Assembly: GCF_021532275.1 (NCBI RefSeq)
Contig: NZ_JACBOT010000036.1
Location: forward strand, 235,206-299,205
Direction: 5' to 3'
Source of the DNA: Brevibacterium sp. UCMA 11754
GTDB lineage: Bacteria; Actinomycetota; Actinomycetes; Actinomycetales; Brevibacteriaceae
Length of the DNA: 64,000 nt
The stretch's first letter is position 1. Every line of letters begins with the position of its first letter. Made by a program: the position numbers and the translations under genes. Of this stretch, positions 8,565 to 17,214 are shown piece after piece. The notes beneath the pieces are model-generated. The model saw only the letters and a list, made by a program, of their open reading frames with translations. It had not been told where the DNA came from and did not search any database.

Positions 8565-10258
8565 AATGCCACCTCAAGTCGATCACCGGAGGCGCGCAGA
8601 ACGCCCGCTTGCCGCGCCGGTACCGCGGATAGTTGTAATACGTTGTCAAAAGGCACGCGGCAGTCGCCGATGATTCCTGCCGCTGTGGTCAGGAAGCGAT
8701 CCCTGATCGATCCGATGAGATTCACGGCTTCCTGTTCACCGAAGATCGTGCCGGCGAGACTGAGCGCGACATTCGCGTCATTGCGCGAAGCATGATTGTC
8801 CGCATATGTGTACTTAGGGTCCCAGAATGCCGCGTATTCGACGACGGCACAGACTCCGCCGACGCCGAACGACAGAATCCTGGCCTTAGACTTCTTGCCC
8901 TGGCCGATGTCTCGCACGAGCGCGTTCACATCGTTGGACCATCCGCTCACGGCAGATTTGACCGATTCCTCAAGGTCGTTCGCACTCTGCCGGAGTTCGG
9001 GGTGTGCGTCCAGCAAGGCCGATCCGGCCGGATTGCGCAGCCACTGAGCACTGATCTCGTCAACGACACCGATTGCCTGTTCCCGCAGTGAGATCGCTGC
9101 GCTGCGCAGTATCGCAATGTGCAGCGGCGAGGCAGCATCGTGCTTGCCTGTGACCGCAGCGGAGATTCTGTCGCGCATGCGGGCCATCGTGGGTTCCAGT
9201 CCGCGAAAGAGCTGTCCCGTCCCTACGAAGTCCTGCCATCTGGCATTGACCTCTCCATGCAGGACGCGACCGTCGGAGAAGATCTCGGCAAGTCCTTCGC
9301 TCGCAGCATTGAAGGTCTGGTCAAGGCTGAGCTGCAGGTCGTCGAAAGTCGACTCCTGCGATTCTGCATAGTCGGCCAGAGACTTCACCTGGGCCGGCAT
9401 TGCGCCGATCGATCCGGTGAGGGTCCGCTGTCGTATGCGCTCCTGAGACTGGGACTCGGAACTCACCTGATTGATCCAGGATCGGATCGGATAGATCGCT
9501 GAGTGTGGCAACAGGCCGTCTGCCAGTTCGAGTTCAGCCACCGCGAAGATCGGAGAATTCGCCAGACCTGATTCGGACAGCAGGCTGGAGAGATGGTGCC
9601 TGACCTCACGGTTCGCCTCAGGCGGCACCCGGTCGAGCACGATGGCCACAGAGGTGTTGCGAACCGCGGCGTCCCTCAGCAGTGCCCAGGGTGCAGCATC
9701 GGCATAGCGGTTGGCTGTGGTCACGAACATCCACAGGTCGGCGCTCATCAGGATTCGTCGGGCCAACTCACGGTTCGACTCGGCAATTGAGTCGATGTCC
9801 GGGCAGTCAAGCACAGCGGTTCCGGGTTCGACGTCGTCATTGGGAATGAGTACGACAGATGGGGTCGAGGTCGTGGGGTCCGTGCTGCGGGGCAGGTCGG
9901 AGAGGAAAGACTGCGACTCGAAGAATTTGGTGTCCGCGGGGTTGTGGACCACGATCGGGTTGCCCGTAGTTGGTCGGCGCACTCCGGCAGGGCTCACTGT
10001 TCGTCCCACCAGAGAATTCACGAGCGTGGATTTGCCCGCGCCAGTCGATCCGCCCACGGCGATCATGAAGGGCGTCTGCGTCCGATTGATCCGCGGCAGC
10101 AGGTAATCAGTCAACTCCGAGGAGAGCTGACGGTGCAGTTCGCGACCGTCAGCGAAATCTTCGGTCTGCAAGGTGAAGCGGGTTTCTGAGACTCGCTTCG
10201 CGATATCGCTCAGCGCCCCTCCCACTGGTGGCGTCACGGCACTCTTACTGTCTGTCAT
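8561..10258 (-). CDS. Dynamin-like GTPase, soluble partner of the downstream gene
   Basis: 565 residues from the ATG at 10258; the frame extends to 10297 but the upstream residues are not family-like. G1 is AVGGSTGAGKSTLVNSL, the switch I region RRPTTGNPIV matches the neighbour, and G3 is LDCPDIDSI, again DxPD. The expected NKxD G4 is replaced by VLDRVPPE, so base specificity may be reduced. No clear membrane helix is present; one moderately hydrophobic stretch (ILSFGVGGVCAVVEYAAF) occurs near residue 480. The upstream ribosome site is weak (GAGAG). The tandem arrangement of a soluble and a membrane GTPase parallels actinobacterial dynamin pairs such as DynA/DynB and IniA/IniC (comparison, not homology proof). 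Confidence 0.85.
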   Translation of the reverse strand: MTDSKSAVTPPVGGALSDIAKRVSETRFTLQTEDFADGRELHRQLSSELTDYLLPRINRTQTPFMIAVGGSTGAGKSTLVNSLVGRTVSPAGVRRPTTGNPIVVHNPADTKFFESQSFLSDLPRSTDPTTSTPSVVLIPNDDVEPGTAVLDCPDIDSIAESNRELARRILMSADLWMFVTTANRYADAAPWALLRDAAVRNTSVAIVLDRVPPEANREVRHHLSSLLSESGLANSPIFAVAELELADGLLPHSAIYPIRSWINQVSSESQSQERIRQRTLTGSIGAMPAQVKSLADYAESQESTFDDLQLSLDQTFNAASEGLAEIFSDGRVLHGEVNARWQDFVGTGQLFRGLEPTMARMRDRISAAVTGKHDAASPLHIAILRSAAISLREQAIGVVDEISAQWLRNPAGSALLDAHPELRQSANDLEESVKSAVSGWSNDVNALVRDIGQGKKSKARILSFGVGGVCAVVEYAAFWDPKYTYADNHASRNDANVALSLAGTIFGEQEAVNLIGSIRDRFLTTAAGIIGDCRVPFDNVLQLSAVPARQAGVLRASGDRLEVAL

Positions 10259-10389
10259 CACGCATCCACTCTCTACGTTTTCCCAGCTGTGCACCAATTG
10301 CCACGCCGTAACGAGAGGTAATTGGTTATTGGTGGGAACACTTGGAGCGTCACTTGGCTTCTCAGTCTGAGAAAAAGTGCCCCCAGAAG

Positions 10390-10463
10390 TACCCCCGGCG
10401 GGGCTCGAACCCGCGACCTACCGCTTAGAAGGCGGTTGCTCTATCCAACTGAGCTACGGAGGC
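10390..10463 (-). tRNA. tRNA-Arg (anticodon TCT)
   Basis: A full cloverleaf is readable on the minus strand: acceptor GCCTCCG with CGGGGGT, D-arm GCTC..GAGC, anticodon stem ACCGC/GCGGT around loop CTTCTAA (anticodon TCT, reads AGA), T-arm GCGGG TTCGAGC CCCGC. 74 bases, no encoded CCA. It lies between the GTPase operon and a hairpin. Confidence 0.96.
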
Positions 10464-10499
10464 TCAAATATCCTAACCGATGCCCGAACGAGAACAGAA

Positions 10500-10555
10500 A
10501 GCGGCCCTCGTCAGGGTCTCAGAGACTGAACTCTGAGGCACCGACGAGGGCCGCT
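10500..10555 (-). terminator. Large hairpin between the 68-residue gene and tRNA-Arg
   Basis: AGCGGCCCTCGTC (10500-10512) pairs with GACGAGGGCCGCT (10543-10555), 13 bp, enclosing an inner hairpin (CTCAGAG with CTCTGAG). It follows the end of the small membrane protein gene on the minus strand, so it most likely ends that transcript. The rest of the 10259-10605 gap holds only the tRNA. Confidence 0.6.
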
Positions 10556-10605
10556 GTGTCCGGGCAGTTGCTCTCACCCCGCATCAGGGGTGTTCGACGT
10601 GCGGA

Positions 10606-10812
10606 TCAGTACTCGCGAGCGACACGCTCCAGTGACTTTCGCACCGTCACGAATGAGACCGCGACCAGTCCGATCAGGGCGAGGATGACGGCCACTCCTT
10701 CGATGGCGAAGGCGAAGTCGACGATGACCGGAAAGAAACCGGCAGCCATGAATCCGAGCAGGGCGACCATCGTCAGTGCGGTGGCTGTGGTGAAATACGT
10801 GGAACCGTTCAT
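10606..10812 (-). CDS. Small membrane protein, 68 residues
   Basis: Two hydrophobic stretches, TALTMVALLGFMAAGFFPVI and GVAVILALIGLVAVSFVTV, separated by a short loop, and a basic C-terminus (RKSLERVAREY). A strong AAGGAG lies 7 bases before the ATG. No family is recognised; it stands alone with a hairpin behind it. Coding is supported by the ribosome site, composition and membrane pattern. Confidence 0.65.
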   Translation of the reverse strand: MNGSTYFTTATALTMVALLGFMAAGFFPVIVDFAFAIEGVAVILALIGLVAVSFVTVRKSLERVAREY

Positions 10813-10940
10813 TGTTCATCTCCTTCTTCCTTAAAGAAAGAGTAGACCCGAATGAGACCTGCGTCACTAGGAATTGCCCGAAAGTTTCACCTGTGCCCAA
10901 CTTACCTGTCGGTACCAATCGACGGTGATGAGCAGACTGA

Positions 10941-11255
10941 TCAGCCGTCGTCACGTGCGTCGATGGCCCTTTCCAAACGCTCGAGCTTGCCATCGATCTC
11001 ACCGGTGTAGCCCGGACGAATATCGGCCTTCAGCACCAGCGCCACTCGCGGGCCGAACTCACCGACGACGTCAGTGGCCTCTTTGACGACAGCGAAAACC
11101 TCATCCCATTCACCTTCGATCGTGGTGAACATCGAATCAGTTCGGTGTGACAACCCGGACCGTCGAACGACTTCGACGGCCGCCGCGACCGCATCGTGGA
11201 CCGATGCGTCCGTATTGTCACCGCCGCTGGGGGCGACGGAGAATGCGACGAGCAT
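10941..11255 (-). CDS. Thiamine-binding (YkoF/MTH1187-like, DUF77) protein
   Basis: 104 residues. The sequence begins MLVAFSVAPSGGDNTDASVHDAVAAAVEVVRRSGL and continues with TDSMFTTIEGEWDEVFAVVKEA, the conserved pattern of the COG0011/MTH1187 family, a ferredoxin-like alpha/beta fold of about 100 residues that forms tetramers and in some members binds thiamine-type ligands. It lies 23 bases after the thiolase gene, so it is probably co-transcribed. The ligand in this organism is unknown. Confidence 0.85.
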   Translation of the reverse strand: MLVAFSVAPSGGDNTDASVHDAVAAAVEVVRRSGLSHRTDSMFTTIEGEWDEVFAVVKEATDVVGEFGPRVALVLKADIRPGYTGEIDGKLERLERAIDARDDG

Positions 11256-11278
11256 GATGCTCTCCTTTCGTATGTTTG

Positions 11279-12469
11279 TCAGTTCTGTGCGGGCACGGAC
11301 ACGATGAGCGAGTCACCCTGGCCGCCACCACCGCAGAGGGCGGCGACACCTGTGCCGCCGCCTCGGCGCTGGAGCTCGAGCGCAAGAGTCAATACGATGC
11401 GCGCTCCGGAGGCGCCGATAGGGTGGCCCAGTGCAACAGCACCACCATTGACGTTGACCTTCTCGGGATCGATGCCCAGGTCCTTCGAACTGGCAAGCCC
11501 GACTGCAGCGAAGGCTTCGTTGATCTCATAGAGGTCGAACGAATCAGCCGCGACCCCTTCCTTCGCGGCAGCGGCCTGAATCGCCTGTGAGGGCTGATGC
11601 TGCAGTGACGAGTCGGGACCTGCCGTCCACCCGTGCGAGCGGATCTCGGCGAGAATCGGGGCACCGAGCGCTTCAGCCTTCTCACGAGACATGACGACGA
11701 CCGCGCATGCACCGTCGGAGATCTGCGAGGCGTTTCCGGCAGTGATCGTGCCGTCTCTGCGGAAGGCCGGTCGCAGCTTAGCCATCGATTCCGGCGTCGT
11801 CTCGGCGCGCACGCCCTCATCGGTGGAGACGGTCACGTCACCCTTGCGACCGGAGATGGTGACTGCCTCGACTTCATCGGCGAATGCGCCCGATTCCCAG
11901 GCCTGCGCTGCACGCTGATGTGAGCGGGCAGCGAAAGCGTCCTGGTCCTCACGGGAGAACTCGAAGTCACCGGCGTTAGCATCTTCGGTCAGACCACCCA
12001 TGGCCTGGTCGGTGAAGGCATCCCACAGACCGTCGTAGTCCATATGGTCCTTCACCACGACATCACCGTATTTGTAGCCCGACCGTGACTTCTCCAGCAG
12101 GTGGGGAGCCAGGCTCATCGATTCCTGTCCTCCGGCGACGACGACGTCGTACTCCCCTGCCCGCACCAGCTGGGCTGCCTGTGTGATCGCGTTGATGCCG
12201 GACAGACACAGCTTGTTCACGGTGACACCGGGCACGTGCATCGGGATGCCGGCTTCGACCGCGGCCTGCCGCGCAGGCCCCTGACCGAGCCCGGCTTGCA
12301 GAACCTGCCCCATGATGACGTACTCGACGTCCTCGCCTGTGATCCCTGCGCGACCAAGTGCGCCCGAGATCGCCTTGCCGCCGAGCTGTACAGCACTCAG
12401 CGACGACAGACCTCCCTGCAGACGCCCGAACGGAGTACGCGCACCCGCGACGATCACTGCTTCAGCCAT
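11279..12469 (-). CDS. Acetyl-CoA C-acetyltransferase (thiolase)
   Basis: 396 residues, normal thiolase length. The nucleophilic Cys is in NKLCLSGINAI (about residue 88), the second active-site pair is in GNASQISDGACAVV and the NEAFAAVG motif, and the C-terminal GGAVALGHPIGASGARI plus LCGGGGQGD hold the catalytic His and Cys. It condenses two acetyl-CoA or cleaves 3-ketoacyl-CoA in the cytoplasm; the short-chain biosynthetic or beta-oxidative role cannot be told from sequence. A very strong GAGGAGG lies just before the ATG. The gene runs into the thiamine-binding protein gene. Confidence 0.95.
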   Translation of the reverse strand: MAEAVIVAGARTPFGRLQGGLSSLSAVQLGGKAISGALGRAGITGEDVEYVIMGQVLQAGLGQGPARQAAVEAGIPMHVPGVTVNKLCLSGINAITQAAQLVRAGEYDVVVAGGQESMSLAPHLLEKSRSGYKYGDVVVKDHMDYDGLWDAFTDQAMGGLTEDANAGDFEFSREDQDAFAARSHQRAAQAWESGAFADEVEAVTISGRKGDVTVSTDEGVRAETTPESMAKLRPAFRRDGTITAGNASQISDGACAVVVMSREKAEALGAPILAEIRSHGWTAGPDSSLQHQPSQAIQAAAAKEGVAADSFDLYEINEAFAAVGLASSKDLGIDPEKVNVNGGAVALGHPIGASGARIVLTLALELQRRGGGTGVAALCGGGGQGDSLIVSVPAQN

Positions 12470-12697
12470 ATTTCCTCCTCAGATATTCGTACCCCGCTCA
12501 AGGCGAGGGAAGTCGATGAAGTGTTGTCTGCTCCAAGGGTAGTCCAGCTGTCTGTGGCCTCGGTCACGGGGGTTATGTCTCATGGCGGCAGGAGACGTCC
12601 AGACTTGGGAATTCGCACCCAACACTCATGGTGAGTCCGTTAGAGTAGTGTTTGGACGATTTGACCACATACCTTGACACGACAGGAGTCCACTTCA

Positions 12698-14269
12698 GTG
12701 ACGCCCACCGAAGAATTCCGCACAGCGATGCGCGGCTACGAAAAAAGTGAAGTTGATTCTCGCCTGCAGCAGCTGCGAACCGAGGTCGAGTCCGTTCGTA
12801 AGGCCCTTTCCGATGCCCGAAGTCAGGTCATCAACGCTGATCGCGCGAAACTTCAGATCGCCGGAGAACTCTCCGAGGCAAAGGCCCAACTGAAGAAGGC
12901 GGCCAATGACAGCGCCGAGGCTTCAGGCCCTCCCGGAAGCCGCATCGACCATCTGCTCAAGATCGCTGAATCCCAGGCCCGCGAGACTCTCTCACAGGCA
13001 AACTCCGACGCAGAGACGATTCGCAATAAGGCACGAGCCGAAGCCGCTTCGGCTCGTGCCCGCATGCACACGGAGAGCAACGACACTCTGTCCAATGCCC
13101 GTTCCGAGGCCGATGCCATCATCAGTTCGGCCGAGCTGCGCGCCGACGAGACTGTGAAAGCTGCCGAAAAGCGTGCTGCAGAACTCAAGTCGACAGCAGA
13201 ACGCGAATACAACCAGGCCAAAGAGGCAAATGAGGCTGCCACGAAGGAAGCCCGCGAAAGCCTCGAACACGAGCTCGCCGAGCTCAGGGCCACTTCTGAG
13301 AAGGAGGCTGCCGATCTGCGGGCGGAAGCCAAGAGCCAGGCAGATGAGTCGATCAGCACTGCGCAGGCGCAAGCCGACGAACTCCTCGCCGCTGCGAAGG
13401 CTCGGGACGCGGCATCGACGAAGGCTTCTGACGAACTAGAGGTCGAGTTGGCTGGTAAGCGCCAGGCGGCCGAGGCTGATCGCAAGAAGCGCTACGACGC
13501 AGCTCAGATAGAGAATAAGAAACTCATCGACGAAGCTCAGGCGCGTGCGGCAAAGGCAGATGCGGAAGCCAAGGAAGCCGCAGAGAGAGCGGAGACAACC
13601 CGCTCGGATGCGGTGAAGAAGGCTGACGACATCATTGCCGACGGCAAGACTCGCGCGCAGACCCTCATCGGTGAAGCCCGGGCAACGGCCGAAGCCACCA
13701 TTGAGGAGTCCGCGGCCGAAGCCAAGCGCAACGTGGCATCGGCTCAGTCCCAGGTCGACTTGTTGACCAAGCAGCGCAAGACGATCACAGCGCAGCTCGA
13801 TCAGCTCCGTTCCCTGTTCGCCATGCCCGGCGTGATGGGCGGCGATTCCGTCGACCCTGACAAGGCTGAGTCCGCGTCCCATGCCACCGAGCAGATCGCC
13901 GATGAGCAGGAGCTCGCCGACCTTCTGGTGGAGGATCCCGAGGAGACAGACAAGGCTGATGACATCGCTGCTGACGACGCAGATGCCGGCGCAAAGAGCA
14001 CGGACGGCCCAACCGACACTGCTGCATCGCCGGAATCCACGGACACTGCGGAGACACCGGGTAAGACCGAGCCTACCGAGGCGTCCGAGCCTGAGGGAGC
14101 TCAGTCGGAGGCCGAGAAGCCTGCCGAGACGGACGATTCCGATGAAGCCGAGGACTCCGACCTGCCCAATGGAGCCACCGATGCTGACACGATAGCCATC
14201 GATGCTCAGGTTTCGGGGTCGCAGAGCAAGAACACCAAGGCGTCGCGGTCCGGGAATTCGCTGCGCTGA
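12698..14269 (+). CDS. Long coiled-coil protein with DivIVA-like head and hendecad repeats (Scy/FilP-like)
   Basis: 523 residues from GTG 12698, with AGGAG 9 bases upstream (a TTG at 12674 is also in frame but starts before that site). Residues 5-20, EEFRTAMRGYEKSEVDSRL, look like the N-terminal GY...VD motif of DivIVA proteins. From about residue 100 to 360 the protein is an unbroken Ala/Glu/Lys/Arg/Ser coiled coil; between about 149 and 236 it falls into consecutive 11-residue units such as ADETVKAAEKR, AAELKSTAERE, LAELRATSEKE, AADLRAEAKSQ. The last 130 residues are acidic, Thr/Pro/Asp rich and probably disordered. This is the layout of actinobacterial cytoskeletal coiled-coil proteins at poles or septa; the role is inference. 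Confidence 0.8.
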   Translation: MTPTEEFRTAMRGYEKSEVDSRLQQLRTEVESVRKALSDARSQVINADRAKLQIAGELSEAKAQLKKAANDSAEASGPPGSRIDHLLKIAESQARETLSQANSDAETIRNKARAEAASARARMHTESNDTLSNARSEADAIISSAELRADETVKAAEKRAAELKSTAEREYNQAKEANEAATKEARESLEHELAELRATSEKEAADLRAEAKSQADESISTAQAQADELLAAAKARDAASTKASDELEVELAGKRQAAEADRKKRYDAAQIENKKLIDEAQARAAKADAEAKEAAERAETTRSDAVKKADDIIADGKTRAQTLIGEARATAEATIEESAAEAKRNVASAQSQVDLLTKQRKTITAQLDQLRSLFAMPGVMGGDSVDPDKAESASHATEQIADEQELADLLVEDPEETDKADDIAADDADAGAKSTDGPTDTAASPESTDTAETPGKTEPTEASEPEGAQSEAEKPAETDDSDEAEDSDLPNGATDADTIAIDAQVSGSQSKNTKASRSGNSLR

Positions 14270-14300
14270 GGTCTTCACCATCCCACAGCCCGCACCAATG

Positions 14301-14335
14301 AGAAGGGGTCAGTTCACAAAGAACTGGCCCCTTCT
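14301..14335 (+). terminator. Strong intrinsic terminator after the coiled-coil gene
   Basis: AGAAGGGGTCAGTTC (14301-14315) pairs with GAACTGGCCCCTTCT (14321-14335) with one G-T wobble and a five-base loop. It sits 30 bases after the stop and also faces the end of the opposite-strand gene at 14386. Confidence 0.85.
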
Positions 14336-14385
14336 TCGGATCTCGATTCCTGGCCCGCCTGAGATCGGCCGCCGACTAAGTACCC

Positions 14386-14682
14386 TCACCTGAATTTCTG
14401 AAAGCACCTCGTGTGCCAGTGGCGACGGGAATCCACTCCCACCTCGGTGCCGTGTCGCGCGGTCTGTCGCCAGGCAACGATATGAGCCGTTGACGACGCC
14501 ACGTCCTGTCCGCACCCCGGGCAGACATAGACCTTACCCTGAGAATTGCCGGCAACGTTCTGCACCGACCATGTCCCGTCGGGCAGATCTCGACTCGTGC
14601 GCAGTCCACTCACGGAGTCGGAGAGCTCACGTGGGGCCTGCTGCCATTTGTTTTTGCGACGCGAGGAGGTAGATCGTGGCAT
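14386..14682 (-). CDS. Small zinc-ribbon-like conserved actinobacterial protein
   Basis: 98 residues. A basic N-terminus precedes a compact core with VYVCPGCGQDV (CxxC), THIVAWRQ and GVDSRRHWHTRCF, so two Cys and a His/His/Cys cluster could bind one metal ion. Similar short proteins are common next to nucS in actinobacteria and are often loosely labelled ATP/GTP-binding, for which nothing in this sequence gives support. It diverges from nucS with only 30 bases between the two starts. Biochemical role unknown. Confidence 0.78.
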   Translation of the reverse strand: MPRSTSSRRKNKWQQAPRELSDSVSGLRTSRDLPDGTWSVQNVAGNSQGKVYVCPGCGQDVASSTAHIVAWRQTARHGTEVGVDSRRHWHTRCFQKFR

Positions 14683-14712
14683 CTGCCCATTCTCTCACGT
14701 AGGGTGAAGCGC

Positions 14713-15408
14713 GTGCGTCTCGTCATTGCTAAGTGCTCCGTTGATTATGCCGGTCGTCTGACCGCCCATCTGCCCATGGCCACCCGTCTCATCATGCTCA
14801 AGGCCGACGGCTCGATCCTCATCCATTCGGATGGCGGATCGTACAAGCCCTTGAACTGGATGACTCCCCCGTGCTCGATCAGAATCACAGATCCGAGCCA
14901 GGAACAGGAGGAGGCCGGACTGACCGAAATCTGGACGGTCTCCCAGGCCAAGACAGGTGACAAGCTCGTCATCTCCATCGCCGAGGTGATCGTCGATGAC
15001 CAGCATGAGTTCGGAACCGATCCCGGACTGGTCAAAGACGGGGTAGAAGCCCACCTGCAGGAACTGCTGGCCGAACATATAGAGACTCTCGGGGACGGCT
15101 TCAGCCTGGTCAGGCGCGAATACATGACGGCTATCGGGCCAGTCGACATCCTCGCCCGCGACCACGGCCACAAGTCCGTTGCCGTGGAGATCAAACGACG
15201 TGGCGATATCGACGGCGTTGAGCAGCTGACCAGGTATCTGGAACTGATGAACCGTGACCCGCTGCTCACGCCGGTCCAGGGAGTCTTCGCCGCTCAGGAG
15301 ATCAAGCCCCAAGCTCGGACCTTGGCCGAGGATCGTGGCATCCGCTGCGTCGTCTTAGACTACGATGCGCTGCGCGGTATGGACGACCCTGACTCGCGTC
15401 TGTTCTGA
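14713..15408 (+). CDS. nucS: Mismatch-specific endonuclease NucS (EndoMS)
   Basis: 231 residues from GTG 14713, which has AGGGTG upstream; GTG 14704 is the alternative and adds three residues. The start RLVIAKCSVDYAGRLTAHLP is the family signature, and the C-terminal PD-(D/E)XK nuclease core is visible as GPVDILARDHGHKSVAVEIKRRG (Asp, then Glu-x-Lys). The C-terminus LRGMDDPDSRLF contains the beta-clamp-proximal tail typical of the family. NucS cuts both strands at G-T, G-G and T-T mismatches and replaces MutS/MutL in most actinobacteria, so a low mutation rate depends on it (established for mycobacteria). Confidence 0.95.
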   Translation: MRLVIAKCSVDYAGRLTAHLPMATRLIMLKADGSILIHSDGGSYKPLNWMTPPCSIRITDPSQEQEEAGLTEIWTVSQAKTGDKLVISIAEVIVDDQHEFGTDPGLVKDGVEAHLQELLAEHIETLGDGFSLVRREYMTAIGPVDILARDHGHKSVAVEIKRRGDIDGVEQLTRYLELMNRDPLLTPVQGVFAAQEIKPQARTLAEDRGIRCVVLDYDALRGMDDPDSRLF

Positions 15409-15411
15409 GTC

Positions 15412-16725
15412 CTATTCGAAGCTGAGGATATCGGCTTTTTCAACGCGCTCGATGTTGGCACCAAGACTGCGCAGGTTCGACACGAAGTTCTCGTAGCCGC
15501 GTTCGATGTGGTCGATGCCGGAGACCTCTGTGATTCCCGCGGCCCGCAGGCCCGCCATCACCAGACCGGCACCGGCGCGGATGTCTGAGGCTTCCACCTC
15601 GGCGCCGGACAGGCTGTTGACACCGGAGATCAGGGCGTGGTTGCCGTCGACTCGAACCTTCGCACCGAGTCGGGCAATCTCCTGGACGAACCTCCACCGA
15701 GCTTCGAACAGGTTCTCCGACAGGAGTCCGACACCGTCTGAGACTGAATTCAGTGCGATCACGAACGGCTGCAGATCCGTGGGGAAGCCGGGAAACGGCA
15801 TAGTCGCGACGCGGATCGCATGCGGACGCTCGGCACCGATGACTCGGAATCCATTACCACGCGTGCCATCGCCGAGCTCGATTTCGCCGAGGTCATCGAC
15901 GGTGGCGCCCGAGTCGCGAAGTTTGATCGCGATATTGGGCATCAGCTCGAGTCCGACCCCCTTGACGGTCACATCACCGTTGGAGAGAGCAGCGCCGAAG
16001 GCGTAGGTTCCAGCTACGATCCGGTCCCCCACCGTACGGTGGTCAACCGGGTGGAGTTCGTCGACACCGGTGATCGTGAGGTCGGCCGTGCCGATCCCAC
16101 TGATCTGGGCGCCCATATCCACGAGCATTGTGCAGATGTCGACGATCTCCGGCTCCTTGGCCGCATTCGAGATTGTCGTCACGCCATGGGCCAACGTTGC
16201 CGCCATGACCAGGTTCTCCGTCGCACCGACGGAGGGGAATTCGAGGACGATGTCCGTTCCACGAAGACCGCTGGGAGCCTCCGCGACGAAATAGCCGTGA
16301 TCAAGATGCACCGTTGCACCGAGAGCTTCGAGACCTGCCTGATGCATGTCCAGGCCCCGGGAGCCGATCGCATCACCGCCGGGAAGTGCAACATGCGCTG
16401 CACGCATCCGCGCGGTCAGCGGCCCGAGGACGGAGATCGACGCTCGCATCGCGCGCACGAGCTCATAGTCCGCCTGGATTCCGACTTCGGCGGGAACAAC
16501 GATGCTGACGATGCCGCGATCGGCATCGTAATCGACGTCGCAGCCGAGCCGAATGAGGAGCTGAACCATAATCCGCACGTCGAGGATCGCCGGCACATTG
16601 GTGATCGTCGTTCGGCCGACGGCCAACAGACTGGCCGCCATGAGTTTGAGAACGCTGTTCTTGGCTCCCCTGATATCGACCTCGCCGCGCAGTCGACTCG
16701 GACCGGTCAAGCGAAAGACATCCAT
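15412..16725 (-). CDS. murA: UDP-N-acetylglucosamine 1-carboxyvinyltransferase (Asp-type MurA)
   Basis: 437 residues, starting VFRLTGPSRLRGEVDIRGAKN. First committed step of peptidoglycan synthesis: transfers enolpyruvate from PEP to UDP-GlcNAc. The active-site loop reads LPGGDAIGSRGLDMH, so position 118 is Asp where most bacteria have Cys; Asp at this position makes MurA insensitive to fosfomycin in mycobacteria. Other family landmarks are AKNSVLKLMAASLL and RAGAGLVMAGL near the end. Its ATG overlaps the DUF2550 stop by one base, tying it to the tail of the atp block. Confidence 0.96.
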   Translation of the reverse strand: MDVFRLTGPSRLRGEVDIRGAKNSVLKLMAASLLAVGRTTITNVPAILDVRIMVQLLIRLGCDVDYDADRGIVSIVVPAEVGIQADYELVRAMRASISVLGPLTARMRAAHVALPGGDAIGSRGLDMHQAGLEALGATVHLDHGYFVAEAPSGLRGTDIVLEFPSVGATENLVMAATLAHGVTTISNAAKEPEIVDICTMLVDMGAQISGIGTADLTITGVDELHPVDHRTVGDRIVAGTYAFGAALSNGDVTVKGVGLELMPNIAIKLRDSGATVDDLGEIELGDGTRGNGFRVIGAERPHAIRVATMPFPGFPTDLQPFVIALNSVSDGVGLLSENLFEARWRFVQEIARLGAKVRVDGNHALISGVNSLSGAEVEASDIRAGAGLVMAGLRAAGITEVSGIDHIERGYENFVSNLRSLGANIERVEKADILSFE

Positions 16726-17192
16726 CAGGTGAACCTTCCCATCGTCGGGTTGAAGCCTGGGGGCGATGATTCCAGCCAGGAGGCCATCGTAGACAGCGAT
16801 TCGGTGTCCATGGCCAGCGATACGGAACGGGGTCGGCCGTCAGCCTTGCCGTAGGAGCAGTCCACCACCACTGCGTCGGGCAGCACCGAGTACTGTTCAC
16901 CGGACGTGGGTTTGCGGCGGACGAGAATATCGAGGTCGGCACGCGGGAGACGAACTGCGGCGCGTCGAGTCAACGCGAATACGGGATACCAGTCCAGTGA
17001 CGCCACTGAGAACACTGCTACACCCAAACGCCAACGTGGGCGAGAAGAGGATTCCTCGCCCACGTTGATGGAACAGTCAAAAGCACCGGAGAGCTTCGAA
17101 ATCGACCTGCGTCGAATCGTCACGACGACGATCAATGCGAGGGCGAGTCCTACTAACGAGAGCAGAACGATCAGAAGGACGGAAGGGTTCAC
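16725..17192 (-). CDS. DUF2550 membrane-anchored protein
   Basis: 155 residues from GTG 17192. An N-terminal hydrophobic helix (SVLLIVLLSLVGLALALIVVV) is followed by RRRSISKLSGAFDCSINV, RWRLGVAVFSVASLDWYPVFAL and a basic beta-rich domain, the usual look of the DUF2550 proteins found between atpC and murA in actinobacteria. The frame is open far upstream through atpC, but that part is a shadow. The ribosome site is weak. Function unknown; one membrane helix with a cytoplasmic domain is predicted. Confidence 0.85.
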   Translation of the reverse strand: MNPSVLLIVLLSLVGLALALIVVVTIRRRSISKLSGAFDCSINVGEESSSRPRWRLGVAVFSVASLDWYPVFALTRRAAVRLPRADLDILVRRKPTSGEQYSVLPDAVVVDCSYGKADGRPRSVSLAMDTESLSTMASWLESSPPGFNPTMGRFT

Positions 17193-17214
17193 GGTTGCCA
17201 GTTTAATTGACGGA

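Noticed and set aside
14386..14682. ATP/GTP-binding label for the small zinc-ribbon protein
   Set aside because: No Walker or G motif is present; only the metal-ligand cluster can be supported.
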